DNA of 60,525 nt. Source: Erysipelotrichaceae bacterium (GTDB lineage: Bacteria; Bacillota_I; Bacilli_A; Erysipelotrichales; Erysipelotrichaceae). The notes under the pieces were generated by a model, which was given only the letters and a program-made list of their open reading frames with translations, was not told the DNA's origin and ran no database searches. Where the stretch lies: positions 1 to 60,525 of the forward strand of contig JAFRCV010000005.1 of the NCBI GenBank assembly GCA_017404205.1. The letters are read 5' to 3'. Of this stretch, positions 1 through 8,935 are shown piece by piece (the first letter of the stretch is position 1; every line of letters begins with the position of its first letter). The position numbers and the translations under genes were made by a program.

Positions 1-192
1 AAAATAAAAAATTCTTATTAGCCATATTCTTTTACCATATTTTTATCTACCCCCATATATATAAAATACATATAAAAAGCATATATTTATAGTTTTCATG
101 GTAATTAAGACTATGTGTACTAATAAGTTTGGAAAGTAACATGATGAATGATTTAACTTGTATTAAATAATAAATATTATAAAATTATTGAT
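1..192. other. Upstream region of mraY, no gene seen
   Basis: AT-rich sequence with no supportable coding region. A plausible promoter lies at its right end: -35 TTGTAT (158-163), 16-bp spacer, -10 TAAAAT (180-185), only 7 nt before the mraY start codon. The left edge is cut by the window, so an upstream gene's terminator could be partly included. Confidence 0.4.
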
Positions 193-1164
193 ATGGATTT
201 TTATTTGATTTGTATTTTAGGTTTAGTGTTGTCTTTTGTTTTGGTATATTTCTTAATGATTCCTTATATTGATATATTAAAACAACATAACATTAATCAA
301 GAAGTAAGTGAATATGCCTTAGATGAATATAAAGCAAAAGCTAAAACACCAATAATGGGTGGACTTTTATTTGTGCTTGTGCCAATACTTGTATTCTTAT
401 TGATTAACGCAAACGCATTAAAAGAAACTTCTTTATTGATTGTTGTATTATCATATTTTTTATTTTGCTTAGTAGGCTTCTTAGATGATATTTTAATCAT
501 TGTCAGAAAAGACAATAATGGCCTTAGTCCTAGAATTAAATTAATAATGGAATTTGTATTTATATCTTTATTATTAATCATTTTTAAAGATAGTTTAACT
601 TATAGTGTCAACATTCCATTTATAAATGGTGGCTTAACATTTAAGTGGTATATCTTTATTCCACTTGTTGTGCTTATGTTTTTAGGCGAAGCTAATGCCG
701 TTAATTTTACTGATGGTATGGATGGACTATGTGCTGGTGTTTCGGTTATTGGTTTATTAGGTTTTGTGATTTTATTGTTTGTTCAAAAACAATATAATTT
801 AGTTATTTTTGTATTATGTGTCATCGGTGGCTTATTAGCTTATTTAAAATATAACCATTTTCCAGCCAAGATATTTATGGGTGATAGTGGATCACTTGCT
901 TTAGGTGCATTGTTTTCATCAATTGCTCTTGTCAGCAATAATGAAATAATACTACTATTTATTGGTGGCGTATTCTTAATTGAAATGTTTTGTGTCTGTC
1001 TACAATTAAGCTTTGTTAAATTATTTAAAAAAAGAATATTCTCTTATACGCCAATACATTATGCCTTTGTTTTAAAAGGACATAAAGAAACTAAAGTTGT
1101 TCATGGCTTTTATTTAGCTACATTAATACTTACAATAATAGGTGTTATTTTAGGTTTAATATAA
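193..1164 (+). CDS. mraY: MraY-like phospho-N-acetylmuramoyl-pentapeptide transferase
   Basis: Polytopic membrane enzyme of the glycosyltransferase-4 family. MraY moves phospho-MurNAc-pentapeptide from UDP to undecaprenyl phosphate, the first membrane step of peptidoglycan synthesis. The 323-residue length and about ten hydrophobic segments fit MraY. Visible family motifs are MGGLLF, the aspartate pair in GFLDDILI, NFTDGMDGLCAG, MGDSGSLALGA, and a cytoplasmic histidine loop near the C-terminus (HYAFVLKGHKETKVVHGF). The HxH loop and the GGL motif favour MraY over the related WecA/TagO enzymes. It is not beside other mur genes; its stop overlaps the start of the next gene by one base. No Shine-Dalgarno precedes the ATG, and a -10-like box sits 7 nt upstream, suggesting a leaderless transcript. 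Confidence 0.88.
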   Translation: MDFYLICILGLVLSFVLVYFLMIPYIDILKQHNINQEVSEYALDEYKAKAKTPIMGGLLFVLVPILVFLLINANALKETSLLIVVLSYFLFCLVGFLDDILIIVRKDNNGLSPRIKLIMEFVFISLLLIIFKDSLTYSVNIPFINGGLTFKWYIFIPLVVLMFLGEANAVNFTDGMDGLCAGVSVIGLLGFVILLFVQKQYNLVIFVLCVIGGLLAYLKYNHFPAKIFMGDSGSLALGALFSSIALVSNNEIILLFIGGVFLIEMFCVCLQLSFVKLFKKRIFSYTPIHYAFVLKGHKETKVVHGFYLATLILTIIGVILGLI

Positions 1165-2663
1165 TGAAATACCGTTTTCATTCAGGAGATTTCTTAGATA
1201 ATTATTATCGAAACAATAATATAAGTGTCGATGATTTAGACACTTCTTTTTTTGATATCAAAAAAGAAGAAGCATTATTAACATTTAAAAAGACATTTGA
1301 AACACTAAAGAATGAAAAGTTTTTGATAGTTGGTGATTATGATTGTGATGGCATATGTGCTACAGCCATTATTAAAAGATTATTAACACACTTAAATATT
1401 GAACATTTATTTTATATTCCTTCAAGATCAAAAGAAGGCTATGGATTAAATGATGACATTGTGAAAATGGCTAAGAAAAATAATATTACAGTTATTTTTA
1501 CAGTGGATAATGGGGCTAGTGCTTATGAACCAATTGAATTAGCTACTAGTCTAGATATTAAAGTTATGGTTCTTGATCATCATGAATATGTTAAACAAGT
1601 TGAATGTTATGGCTTTATTCATCCTAATCTTTTAAGTAAACCATTTCAAAAACTATCAGCAGGTGGCTTAGCGACCTTATTTTCGAGTCTTTTTTATGAA
1701 GATGAATTAAGTATTGTCTATGGCGGTTTATCAATAATAGGTGATGTTGTAGGCGTTTTAGGCTACAATCGTTTATTAATTAAAAAAATGTATGAAATCT
1801 TAAATACAGGACGAATATATCAAATGAATCTTTTAAATGAATCAAGTAAATTTGATGCTCATTCAATTAATTATTTTTGTATTCCCAAAATTAATGCTGT
1901 AAGTAGACTAGATTATAATTCTAATCTTTTAGTTAAATACCTATTAGGAGACTATGCATATTGTCTAAAAGAGATTAACACAATAACAAAGATTAATAAT
2001 GAAAGAAAAAGCCTAAGCAGTAAACTTTCAAAAGATATTTTAAATAATTATGATAAAAGTAAAAAAATAAATATTATTGTCGGCGAAGATTATCTTGAAG
2101 GCATTTGTGGACTTATCGCAAATAGAATTATGTATTCCACTGGTAAACCAACAATTGTTTTTAATAAAAAAGATGGCATATTAAAAGGATCTGGCAGAAG
2201 TCCTGAAGGCTTTAATATTTATGAATATTTAAAAGTAAAGGAAGATCTATTTTTGACATTTGGTGGACATGAAAACGCTTGTGGTTTAAGTCTTAATGAA
2301 GAAAAATTTGCATATTTATGTGCGTATATTGATGATTGTGATATTGAAATAAAGGAAGTTTATGAAGATGTATATTTAATTGATATTAATAATGTTAATT
2401 TTGATTTATTATCAAAGATTAAAAAATTGGAACCATTTGGAGTAGATTTAAAAGAACCGCTATTGGCAATAAAAGACTTTGAATATCAAAATAAAACACT
2501 AGTATCGAATCGATTTTCTAAATATTTCATTAATGATCAATTAAGTGCCATATCATTTAAAAATGGTGATTTAAATAAAGAATTTGAAGGCTTTATAGGA
2601 TATATAGAAGAAGATACATATCGTAAAAATGCCTTAGTATTTACAATTGAAGATTTTATATAG
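1164..2663 (+). CDS. recJ: RecJ-like DHH-family single-strand exonuclease
   Basis: DHH/DHHA1 phosphoesterase of 499 residues. RecJ proteins degrade single-stranded DNA 5'-3' in recombination and repair. The N-terminal DHH domain shows GDYDCDGICATAI, TVDNGAS and the DHH signature itself as VLDHHEY. The C-terminal DHHA1 domain shows KGSGRSPEGFN and FGGHENACGLSL. It is shorter than many Firmicute RecJ proteins (often 550-780 residues), so the extra C-terminal module found in Bacillus appears to be absent. The ATG overlaps the mraY stop codon, implying translational coupling. A nanoRNase or other DHH phosphoesterase is a less likely alternative because the region between the two domains matches RecJ in order and size. 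Confidence 0.82.
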   Translation: MKYRFHSGDFLDNYYRNNNISVDDLDTSFFDIKKEEALLTFKKTFETLKNEKFLIVGDYDCDGICATAIIKRLLTHLNIEHLFYIPSRSKEGYGLNDDIVKMAKKNNITVIFTVDNGASAYEPIELATSLDIKVMVLDHHEYVKQVECYGFIHPNLLSKPFQKLSAGGLATLFSSLFYEDELSIVYGGLSIIGDVVGVLGYNRLLIKKMYEILNTGRIYQMNLLNESSKFDAHSINYFCIPKINAVSRLDYNSNLLVKYLLGDYAYCLKEINTITKINNERKSLSSKLSKDILNNYDKSKKINIIVGEDYLEGICGLIANRIMYSTGKPTIVFNKKDGILKGSGRSPEGFNIYEYLKVKEDLFLTFGGHENACGLSLNEEKFAYLCAYIDDCDIEIKEVYEDVYLIDINNVNFDLLSKIKKLEPFGVDLKEPLLAIKDFEYQNKTLVSNRFSKYFINDQLSAISFKNGDLNKEFEGFIGYIEEDTYRKNALVFTIEDFI

Positions 2664-2676
2664 ATTTATTATAATT
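2648..2676 (+). promoter_or_regulatory. Predicted promoter of apt
   Basis: -35 TTGAAG (2648-2653) and -10 TATAAT (2671-2676) with an exact 17-bp spacer, overlapping the end of the recJ-like gene. The apt Shine-Dalgarno CGGAGG (2694-2699) follows about 18 nt after the -10. Confidence 0.6.
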
Positions 2677-2706
2677 AAAAGGTATTTTTATACGGAGGTT
2701 TTATAA

Positions 2707-3225
2707 ATGAATTTCAAAGATTATATAGCATCTGTGCCAAATTTCCCTGTTGAAGGTGTATTATTTAGAGACATCACACCACTTCTTGAAAATGGACCAG
2801 CTTTTAATGAGGCTGTTAATGAACTTGCTGCATATGCCAAAAGTCGTGGTGCTGAAATAATTGTTGGGCCTGAATCAAGAGGCTTTATGTTTGGCTGTTC
2901 AATGGCTAATAAACTAAATATTGGTTTTGTGCCTGTAAGAAAGCCTGGCAAACTTCCTCGTGAAACAGTATCTTATAAATATGATCTTGAATATGGCTCA
3001 AACGAAATTCATATCCATAAAGACGCTATTAAACCTGGACAAAAAGTTGTCATTTGTGATGACTTACTCGCAACAGGTGGAACTGTGGAAGCTGCAATTA
3101 AATTAATCGAATCTTTAGGTGGAGAAGTTGTCGGAATTTGTTTCGTCATTGAAATTGATGAAGGATTAGGCGGCAGAAAGAAACTTGAAGGTTACGATGT
3201 TTATTCTTTAATTCAATATGATTAA
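2707..3225 (+). CDS. apt: Adenine phosphoribosyltransferase
   Basis: Converts adenine and PRPP to AMP and pyrophosphate in cytoplasmic purine salvage. At 172 residues it has the usual APRT length. The N-terminal FPVEGVLFRDITPLL segment and the PRPP-binding loop VVICDDLLATGGT are diagnostic. A strong Shine-Dalgarno (CGGAGG) lies at normal spacing before the ATG. It directly precedes rel, a common Firmicute arrangement, but a perfect palindromic hairpin separates the two. With upp and udp elsewhere in the window it indicates active base salvage. Confidence 0.96.
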   Translation: MNFKDYIASVPNFPVEGVLFRDITPLLENGPAFNEAVNELAAYAKSRGAEIIVGPESRGFMFGCSMANKLNIGFVPVRKPGKLPRETVSYKYDLEYGSNEIHIHKDAIKPGQKVVICDDLLATGGTVEAAIKLIESLGGEVVGICFVIEIDEGLGGRKKLEGYDVYSLIQYD

Positions 3226-3248
3226 AATCGAAGTTTAACTTCGATTTT
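3224..3248 (+). terminator. Perfect inverted repeat after apt, terminator-like
   Basis: Arms AAAATCGAAGTT (3224-3235) and AACTTCGATTTT (3237-3248) are perfectly complementary and begin inside the apt stop codon. The 3' arm ends in four T's but no longer T-run follows. The rel start codon is only 7 nt after it, so it could equally be a leader structure of rel. Confidence 0.65.
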
Positions 3249-3255
3249 CTATATT

Positions 3256-5442
3256 ATGAAAAATCAAGTTTTAAATAAAGAAATTTTTGAAAAAGAGATA
3301 CGTTCTTATATCACAAATAAAGACTCTTTGGAATTAATTGATAAAGCTGCTAACTATGCATATCAAAAGCATGATGGTCAATTAAGAAAAAGTGGAGAGC
3401 CTTATTTTGTTCATGTATTATCTGTTGCCTATACTTTAGCTACATTAAAATGTGGGCCTACCACAATATGTGCTGGCTTTTTACATGATGTCATTGAAGA
3501 TTGTAATGTTACAAAAGAAGAATTTATCGATGAATTTGGTGAAGAGATTTATTCTCTTGTTGAATCAGTTACAAAGATTTCTAATTTAAAATTTAATGAT
3601 GAAAAAGAGTATTTGGCCGCAAACCATCGTAAGATTTTGATGGCTATGGCTAAAGATGTGCGTGTAATAATGGTTAAACTTGCTGATAGACTTCACAATA
3701 TGCGTACACTTCAATATATGACAAAAGAGAAGCAACAAAAAATTGCTAAAGAGACTTTAGAAGTATATGCACCAATCGCTCATCGTCTAGGTATTGCTGA
3801 AATAAAAAATGAACTTGAAGATTTATCTTTTTATTATCTTGATAACGAAAGATATCATGAAATAGCTAAACTTGTTGAAAACAAAAAATCAGAAAGAGAC
3901 TCGCAAGTTAAACAAATGATTCAAGACATCACAAAGATGTTAGAAGAACACAATATTCCTTATCGCATCTTTGGAAGAAGCAAGCATTTATATTCAATCA
4001 ATAAAAAGATGATTCAAAAAAATAAACGTTTTGAAGAAATCTTAGATTTACTAGCAATTAGAATTGTCACAAAAACAGAACTTAATTGTTATGAAATACT
4101 TGGATATATACATGCTCAATATCGCCCAATACCAGGAAGACTCAAAGACTATATCGCTATGCCAAAAATGAACCTTTATCGTTCACTTCATACAACGGTT
4201 GTAGGACCAGATGGCAGAATTTATGAAATACAAATAAGAACCGAAGAAATGGATCAAGTTGCAGAAAGAGGTATTGCTGCCCATTGGTCTTATAAAGAAG
4301 GATCATATGATTCTAGTAAAGAACAAAGAGAAATTGTTAAAGAATTAGATTGGCTTTCAGCATTTAATGAAAATGAGGAATCAAACGATTCTGAATATAT
4401 GGATACGATTATTGGTGATGTTTTTAATGCGACCATTTATTGTATGACACCAAAAGGTAGAGTAATCGACTTGCCAAAAGGATCTACACCAATTGATTTT
4501 GCGTATCGTGTTCATACAGAAGTTGGACATACAATGATTGGTGCACTTGTCAATGGTGTACTTGTACCTTTAAATACTAATCTTCAAACAGGTGATGTTG
4601 TTGAAATTAGGACAAATAAATCATCATCGCCAAGTGAAGATTGGCTAAAGATTGCTAAAACCAATGGCGCAAAAAATAAAATCCGTGCATATTTCCAAAA
4701 GAAAGAACAGGAAGAAAAAGAAGCTTTAGTTAAAACAGGTGAAGATATGCTTAAGGGGGAAATGAATAAAAGAGGAATAGACCTTCAAGAATATTTCTCT
4801 AAAGAAAAATTTGAACCTTTATATGGCATCTATCGTACTCCTAACTATAATGATTTCATGTATGCTATTGCTAAAAAGTCAATCAGTTGTCAAAACATAA
4901 TTGAAAGACTTGTTAAGCTTGGTAAGAAAGAAATTGATGAAGATGTTTTAAAACAAATGGCTGAAAAGAATAAAGCCAAACATCAAAGAGAATTATCTAG
5001 AACTGGCATTATAGTAAAAGGCATCACAGGCATGAAAATAAATTTAGCTCCTTGTTGTTGTCCTGTATATGGCGATGAAATAGTTGGCTTTGTAACAAAA
5101 GGACAAGGAATCAAAGTGCATCGTCAAGATTGTCCTAATATTTTAAATAATTCAGCTCGTCTAATTGATGTATCTTGGGATAGTGTTAAACCTGAATATA
5201 AATATGAAACGAATATCCGTATTTATTCTAAAGATCGAAGCTATTTGTTGACTGATTTAGTAACATGTATATCACAATTTAAAGCCACTATCATGTCTTT
5301 AAATATCAATGTCAATCAAGAAGATTTAACCGCAACAGCACTTCTTACATTGACAGTAAATGATTTTGATCATTTACAATTGATAATGGCCAATATCCGT
5401 AAAGTTAATAGCGTTATTTCGGTTGAAAGAGCAATTAAATAA
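3256..5442 (+). CDS. rel: Bifunctional (p)ppGpp synthetase/hydrolase Rel
   Basis: Makes and degrades the stringent-response alarmone (p)ppGpp. The 728 residues follow the long RelA/SpoT order: HD hydrolase domain (GFLHDVIEDC, about residues 75-84); synthetase domain with GRLKDYIAMPK and RSLHTTVVGPDG; TGS domain starting at IYCMTPKGRVIDLP; zinc-finger-like segment LAPCCCPVYGDEI; and a C-terminal ACT domain. The RxKD form of the synthetase motif and the intact HD residues indicate a bifunctional enzyme rather than a synthetase-only RelA. No Shine-Dalgarno is visible before the ATG; a hairpin ends 7 nt upstream and no alternative in-frame start fits the family. Confidence 0.95.
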   Translation: MKNQVLNKEIFEKEIRSYITNKDSLELIDKAANYAYQKHDGQLRKSGEPYFVHVLSVAYTLATLKCGPTTICAGFLHDVIEDCNVTKEEFIDEFGEEIYSLVESVTKISNLKFNDEKEYLAANHRKILMAMAKDVRVIMVKLADRLHNMRTLQYMTKEKQQKIAKETLEVYAPIAHRLGIAEIKNELEDLSFYYLDNERYHEIAKLVENKKSERDSQVKQMIQDITKMLEEHNIPYRIFGRSKHLYSINKKMIQKNKRFEEILDLLAIRIVTKTELNCYEILGYIHAQYRPIPGRLKDYIAMPKMNLYRSLHTTVVGPDGRIYEIQIRTEEMDQVAERGIAAHWSYKEGSYDSSKEQREIVKELDWLSAFNENEESNDSEYMDTIIGDVFNATIYCMTPKGRVIDLPKGSTPIDFAYRVHTEVGHTMIGALVNGVLVPLNTNLQTGDVVEIRTNKSSSPSEDWLKIAKTNGAKNKIRAYFQKKEQEEKEALVKTGEDMLKGEMNKRGIDLQEYFSKEKFEPLYGIYRTPNYNDFMYAIAKKSISCQNIIERLVKLGKKEIDEDVLKQMAEKNKAKHQRELSRTGIIVKGITGMKINLAPCCCPVYGDEIVGFVTKGQGIKVHRQDCPNILNNSARLIDVSWDSVKPEYKYETNIRIYSKDRSYLLTDLVTCISQFKATIMSLNINVNQEDLTATALLTLTVNDFDHLQLIMANIRKVNSVISVERAIK

Positions 5443-5451
5443 TTGTAGAAT
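5423..5451 (+). promoter_or_regulatory. Predicted promoter of the T-box/hisS/aspS unit
   Basis: -35 TTGAAA (5423-5428), 17-bp spacer, -10 TAGAAT (5446-5451). It overlaps the last codons of rel, placing the transcript start at about 5457, exactly where the T-box stem I begins. Confidence 0.65.
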
Positions 5452-5455
5452 AAAC

Positions 5456-5640
5456 ATGTCGATGAAGGACAAAATTACATTGTTTATATTTAGCGAGAAG
5501 GGGCAAGGTGCAAGCCTTCTATAAATAAGTAAGGGACAATCTGGAGACATCTATTAATAGTAGACGTTACTCGCGTTAAGAGGAAAGTGATAAATTAAGG
5601 TGGCACCGCGCTTTGCGCCCTTGTGTTACCTTTTTTAATT
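5456..5640 (+). promoter_or_regulatory. T-box riboswitch leader of hisS-aspS
   Basis: The T-box sequence AAGGTGGCACCGCG (5597-5610) is nearly identical to the family consensus. The leader also shows stem I features: base stem ATGTC (5456-5460) with GACAT (5545-5549), a GATGA/GGA kink-turn-like loop, an apical AGCGAG bulge and a GGTG loop. A G/C-rich hairpin at 5597-5630 followed by T-runs is the terminator alternative to the antiterminator. The likely specifier is GAC (5535-5537), followed by A as expected. That reads aspartate, so uncharged tRNA-Asp would induce both synthetase genes. No CAC or CAT histidine triplet sits at that position. The T-box identity is certain from sequence; the specifier is my inference from manual folding. 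Confidence 0.93.
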
Positions 5641-5654
5641 TTTTAGGAGGCTTT

Positions 5655-6926
5655 ATGTATCAAACAGTAAAAGGAACTTATGATATTTTACCTGATGATT
5701 TAAAGGCATATGAAGATTTAGAAGACTCGTTTCGTTTACTTCTAGAATTATATGGCTATAAATTAATGAAAACGCCTGTTTTTGAATATACAGGAGTGTT
5801 TAAAAAAGAAAATGATACCAGTGATATGGTCACAAAAGAGATGTATACTTTTTCGCCAAACGAAAAAGATTCATTAACCTTAAGACCTGAAGGAACAGCT
5901 GGCATTATTCGTAGTGTAATTCAAAATAAGCTATATGCATCAAATGAACTACCATTAAAGCTTGCCTATATAGAAGAAATGTTTAGACATGAAAGACCAC
6001 AAAAAGGTAGACAAAGACAATTTACGCAAATGGGCGTTGAATGTCTTGGCGATAAGTCACCGTTAATAGATGCTGAAGTTATTGCTCTTGGTTATAACTT
6101 CATCAAGTTAGTTGGTTTAAAAGATATTAAAGTATTGATTAATTCTTTAGGCGACAGTGAAAGTAGATTGGCTTATAAAGATGCATTAAAGAATTATTTT
6201 AAAGATTATAAAGATCAATTGTGTTATGATTGCCAAAACAGATTCGATAAAAACCCATTAAGAATATTGGATTGCAAGGTTGATCATGATAAAGACTTTA
6301 TGAAAAATGCACCGAAGATGTCTGATTATTTAAGTGAGAGTGCTAAACAATATTTTGATAAATTAAAGATGTATCTTGATGAATTAAATATTCCTTATGT
6401 TATTGATGATAAACTTGTTAGAGGCTTAGATTATTATACTGATACAGTCTTTGAAGTAGTAAGCACAAATAATGAAGCTGGCTCTCAAGCAACAATATTT
6501 GCAGGAGGAAGATATGACAATCTAGTAGAAGAACTAGGTGGACCATCGCTTTCTGGCATTGGCTTTGCGATTGGGCTTGAAAGATTGTTGATAATGGCTA
6601 GAGCAGAAGATGTGATGTGTGAAATTGAAGATGGTGTAGATTGTTACTTAATTGATGTATCTGGCGGTAGTCCTTATGCATTGAAGATAGCTGAAGAATT
6701 GAGAAATAATTTCTATTCTTGTGTAGCTAATTTATATGAACGTTCAATGAAATCACAATTTAAATCAGCAGATCGTATTAAAGCAACATACACACTAATA
6801 GTTGGTGAAGATGAACTAAATAACAATACAGTAACAATTAAAGATAATATCACGAAGGAACAAATTAATGTCCCTTATATAGAATTAATTAAAACATTAG
6901 AAGATATGGAGAAGAAACATGAATAG
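5655..6926 (+). CDS. hisS: Histidine-tRNA ligase
   Basis: Class II aminoacyl-tRNA synthetase charging tRNA-His. The 423 residues show motif 2 in EEMFRHERPQKGRQRQF, the HisA-type block GLDYYTDTVFEV and motif 3 GIGFAIGLERLL, followed by the C-terminal anticodon-binding domain. The start is the ATG at 5655, behind a consensus AGGAGG (5645-5650). A longer reading from a TTG at 5613 would begin inside the T-box terminator and is rejected. The gene overlaps aspS by 8 nt and is controlled by the T-box just upstream. Confidence 0.96.
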   Translation: MYQTVKGTYDILPDDLKAYEDLEDSFRLLLELYGYKLMKTPVFEYTGVFKKENDTSDMVTKEMYTFSPNEKDSLTLRPEGTAGIIRSVIQNKLYASNELPLKLAYIEEMFRHERPQKGRQRQFTQMGVECLGDKSPLIDAEVIALGYNFIKLVGLKDIKVLINSLGDSESRLAYKDALKNYFKDYKDQLCYDCQNRFDKNPLRILDCKVDHDKDFMKNAPKMSDYLSESAKQYFDKLKMYLDELNIPYVIDDKLVRGLDYYTDTVFEVVSTNNEAGSQATIFAGGRYDNLVEELGGPSLSGIGFAIGLERLLIMARAEDVMCEIEDGVDCYLIDVSGGSPYALKIAEELRNNFYSCVANLYERSMKSQFKSADRIKATYTLIVGEDELNNNTVTIKDNITKEQINVPYIELIKTLEDMEKKHE

Positions 6927-8655
6927 AGATCATACTTGTGGACAATTAAGAAAAGAAGATGTTAATAAAAGAGTCAGACTTGCAGGTTGGGTAGCTAAAA
7001 GAAGAAATCTTGGCTCAATTGTCTTTATTGATTTAAGAGACCGTTATGGAATTACGCAAATAACTTTTGATGAAGCTCATAGTGATGAAGTAAAAGATAT
7101 TCGTAATGAATATGTCATTGAAGTAGAAGGAATCGTTAAATTAAAAGAAAACCCTAATACTAAATTAGCAACTGGTGAAATTGAAGTTTTAGCTGATAAG
7201 TGTACTGTTTTATCAGAATCAAAGACGACACCATTAATCATTGCGGATGAAACTGATGCATTAGAAGATGTTCGCTTAAAATATCGTTATCTTGATATTC
7301 GAAGAAATCCAATTAAAGAAAAGCTACTTTTGAGGGACAAAGTAACAACAATTGTAAGAAATACTTTGCATGCGAAAGATTTTGTTGAAGTAGAAACACC
7401 AATTCTATGTAAGTCGACACCAGAAGGGGCTAGAGATTACCTTGTGCCATCAAGACTTTATAATGGTCGTTTCTATGCACTTCCTCAATCTCCACAAATC
7501 TATAAACAATTATTGATGATTGGCGGTATGGATAGATATTTCCAAATTGCTAGATGCTTTAGAGATGAAGATTTAAGAGCTGATAGACAACCTGAATTTA
7601 CGCAAATTGATATTGAAATGTCATTTGCTGATGAAGATGATATTCAAGGTGTTGTTGAAGAAGTTATGCGCAATATTTTTAAAGAAGTAAAAAACATTGA
7701 TAATCTTGAATTTAAGAAGATTAAATATGTTGATGCTATGGATGATTATGGTAGCGATAAACCAGACTTAAGATTTGAAAATAAACTCGTAGATATTGGT
7801 GACATCTTTAAAGATACAGAATTTAAGATTTTCAAAGATGTTCTTGATAATAACGGTGTCATTAAAGGCGTAAGTTTCAATCATCTATTCTCAAGAAAAG
7901 ATATTGATAAATTAACTGAATTTGTAAAGATTTATAAAGCTAAAGCTTTGGCTTATTTAAAACTTGAAAATGGAACACTTTCTGGTTCATTAAATAATGC
8001 TTTAAGCGATAGTGAAAAGGAAGCTTTAAGACAAAGATTTGATCTTAAAGATGGTGATACATTATTTATTGTTGGTGATCAAAAAAAGATTGCTCAAAGT
8101 GCACTTGGAGCTCTTAGAAGTAAGTTAGGAAATGAACTTGGATTAATCAATAAAGATGAATATGCATTTGCTTGGATTACTGATTTCCCTATGTATGAAT
8201 ATTCAGAAGAAGAAGGGCGTTATGTAGCAGCTCACCATCCATTTACATCTCCTAAACTAGAAGATTTAGATAAGATGCTTACAGACAAGGCTAATTGTTA
8301 TTCAAGAGCTTATGATTTAGTTTTAAATGGCTATGAATTATTATCAGGATCTGTAAGAATTCATAATCAACAACTACAAGCTAAAGTATTTGAAGCTTTA
8401 GAAATAACTCCAGAAAAAGCTAAAGAAAGATTTGGCTTCTTCCTTGAAGCATTTGAATATGGAGCACCTCCTCATTGTGGAGTAGGCATTGGACTTGAAA
8501 GACTTATCATGATTTTATCAGATACCGATAATATCAAAGATGTAGTTGCTTTCCCTAAAACAGCAAGCGCTATGGATTTAATGGCTCAAGCACCATCACT
8601 TGTAGACCAAGACCAATTAGATTTCTTAGGATTAGAAATCAAGAAGAAAGACTAA
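6919..8655 (+). CDS. aspS: Aspartate-tRNA ligase
   Basis: Class IIb synthetase charging tRNA-Asp. The 578 residues match the bacterial form: N-terminal OB-fold anticodon-binding domain, catalytic motifs (ARCFRDEDLRADRQPEFTQ for motif 2 and GVGIGLERLIMIL for motif 3), and an inserted GAD domain in the middle. It overlaps the end of hisS by 8 nt, so the two are translationally coupled in one T-box-regulated operon. The sequence does not settle whether it is AspRS-specific or non-discriminating (Asp/Asn). The gatCAB genes in this genome make a non-discriminating role possible. Confidence 0.96.
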   Translation: MNRDHTCGQLRKEDVNKRVRLAGWVAKRRNLGSIVFIDLRDRYGITQITFDEAHSDEVKDIRNEYVIEVEGIVKLKENPNTKLATGEIEVLADKCTVLSESKTTPLIIADETDALEDVRLKYRYLDIRRNPIKEKLLLRDKVTTIVRNTLHAKDFVEVETPILCKSTPEGARDYLVPSRLYNGRFYALPQSPQIYKQLLMIGGMDRYFQIARCFRDEDLRADRQPEFTQIDIEMSFADEDDIQGVVEEVMRNIFKEVKNIDNLEFKKIKYVDAMDDYGSDKPDLRFENKLVDIGDIFKDTEFKIFKDVLDNNGVIKGVSFNHLFSRKDIDKLTEFVKIYKAKALAYLKLENGTLSGSLNNALSDSEKEALRQRFDLKDGDTLFIVGDQKKIAQSALGALRSKLGNELGLINKDEYAFAWITDFPMYEYSEEEGRYVAAHHPFTSPKLEDLDKMLTDKANCYSRAYDLVLNGYELLSGSVRIHNQQLQAKVFEALEITPEKAKERFGFFLEAFEYGAPPHCGVGIGLERLIMILSDTDNIKDVVAFPKTASAMDLMAQAPSLVDQDQLDFLGLEIKKKD

Positions 8656-8675
8656 TTAGTAATTGCTTTGCATTA

Positions 8676-8684
8676 TGATATAAT
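8676..8684 (+). promoter_or_regulatory. Extended -10 promoter of the ferredoxin gene
   Basis: TG at 8676-8677, one base, then TATAAT (8679-8684): a textbook extended -10. The -35 region (TTAGTA, 17 bp upstream) is weak. The small ferredoxin gene is thus probably transcribed on its own. Confidence 0.55.
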
Positions 8685-8707
8685 AACAAGGTAGGAGGAA
8701 ATGTTGT

Positions 8708-8881
8708 ATGCCTGTAAAAATTGATCGTGATACTTGTATTGGCTGTGGTGCTTGTACAGATGTATGTCCAACTGGTTCATTAGCAATCGATGCTGAAGGT
8801 AAGTGTGTATGCACTGAAGATACTTGCGTTGATTGTGGTGCTTGTGTTGGTACATGCCCAACTGGTGCTATTTCTCAATAA
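8708..8881 (+). CDS. 2[4Fe-4S] ferredoxin
   Basis: Small electron carrier of 57 residues with two clostridial-type cluster motifs: CIGCGACTDVCPTG near the N-terminus and CVDCGACVGTCPTG near the C-terminus. Each supplies CxxCxxC...CP, enough for two [4Fe-4S] clusters with the usual crossed ligation. Such ferredoxins serve anaerobic redox enzymes such as pyruvate:ferredoxin oxidoreductase and hydrogenase. AGGAGG (8693-8698) lies 9 nt before the ATG. An ATG at 8701 is closer but runs into a stop after seven codons, so the start at 8708 is firm. It has its own promoter and terminator. Confidence 0.96.
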   Translation: MPVKIDRDTCIGCGACTDVCPTGSLAIDAEGKCVCTEDTCVDCGACVGTCPTGAISQ

Positions 8882-8887
8882 TTTAAT

Positions 8888-8915
8888 AAAACCAAGTTTA
8901 GCTTGGTTTTTTTCT
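8888..8915 (+). terminator. Intrinsic terminator of the ferredoxin gene
   Basis: Stem AAAACCAAG (8888-8896) and CTTGGTTTT (8902-8910), loop TTTAG, followed by more T's. A classic rho-independent terminator just after the ferredoxin stop. Confidence 0.9.
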
Positions 8916-8935
8916 TAATGATAAGGAGACATAAA

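Noticed and set aside
5613-5654. Longer hisS reading from a TTG at 5613
   Set aside because: It begins inside the T-box terminator. A consensus AGGAGG and ATG at 5655 fit the family N-terminus.
8673-8861. 62-residue minus-strand reading over the ferredoxin gene
   Set aside because: It is the shadow of the Cys-rich ferredoxin gene on the plus strand, which has SD, promoter and terminator.
8903-8935. Longer udp reading from 8903
   Set aside because: It starts within the ferredoxin terminator hairpin; AAGGAG and the ATG at 8936 fit the family start.
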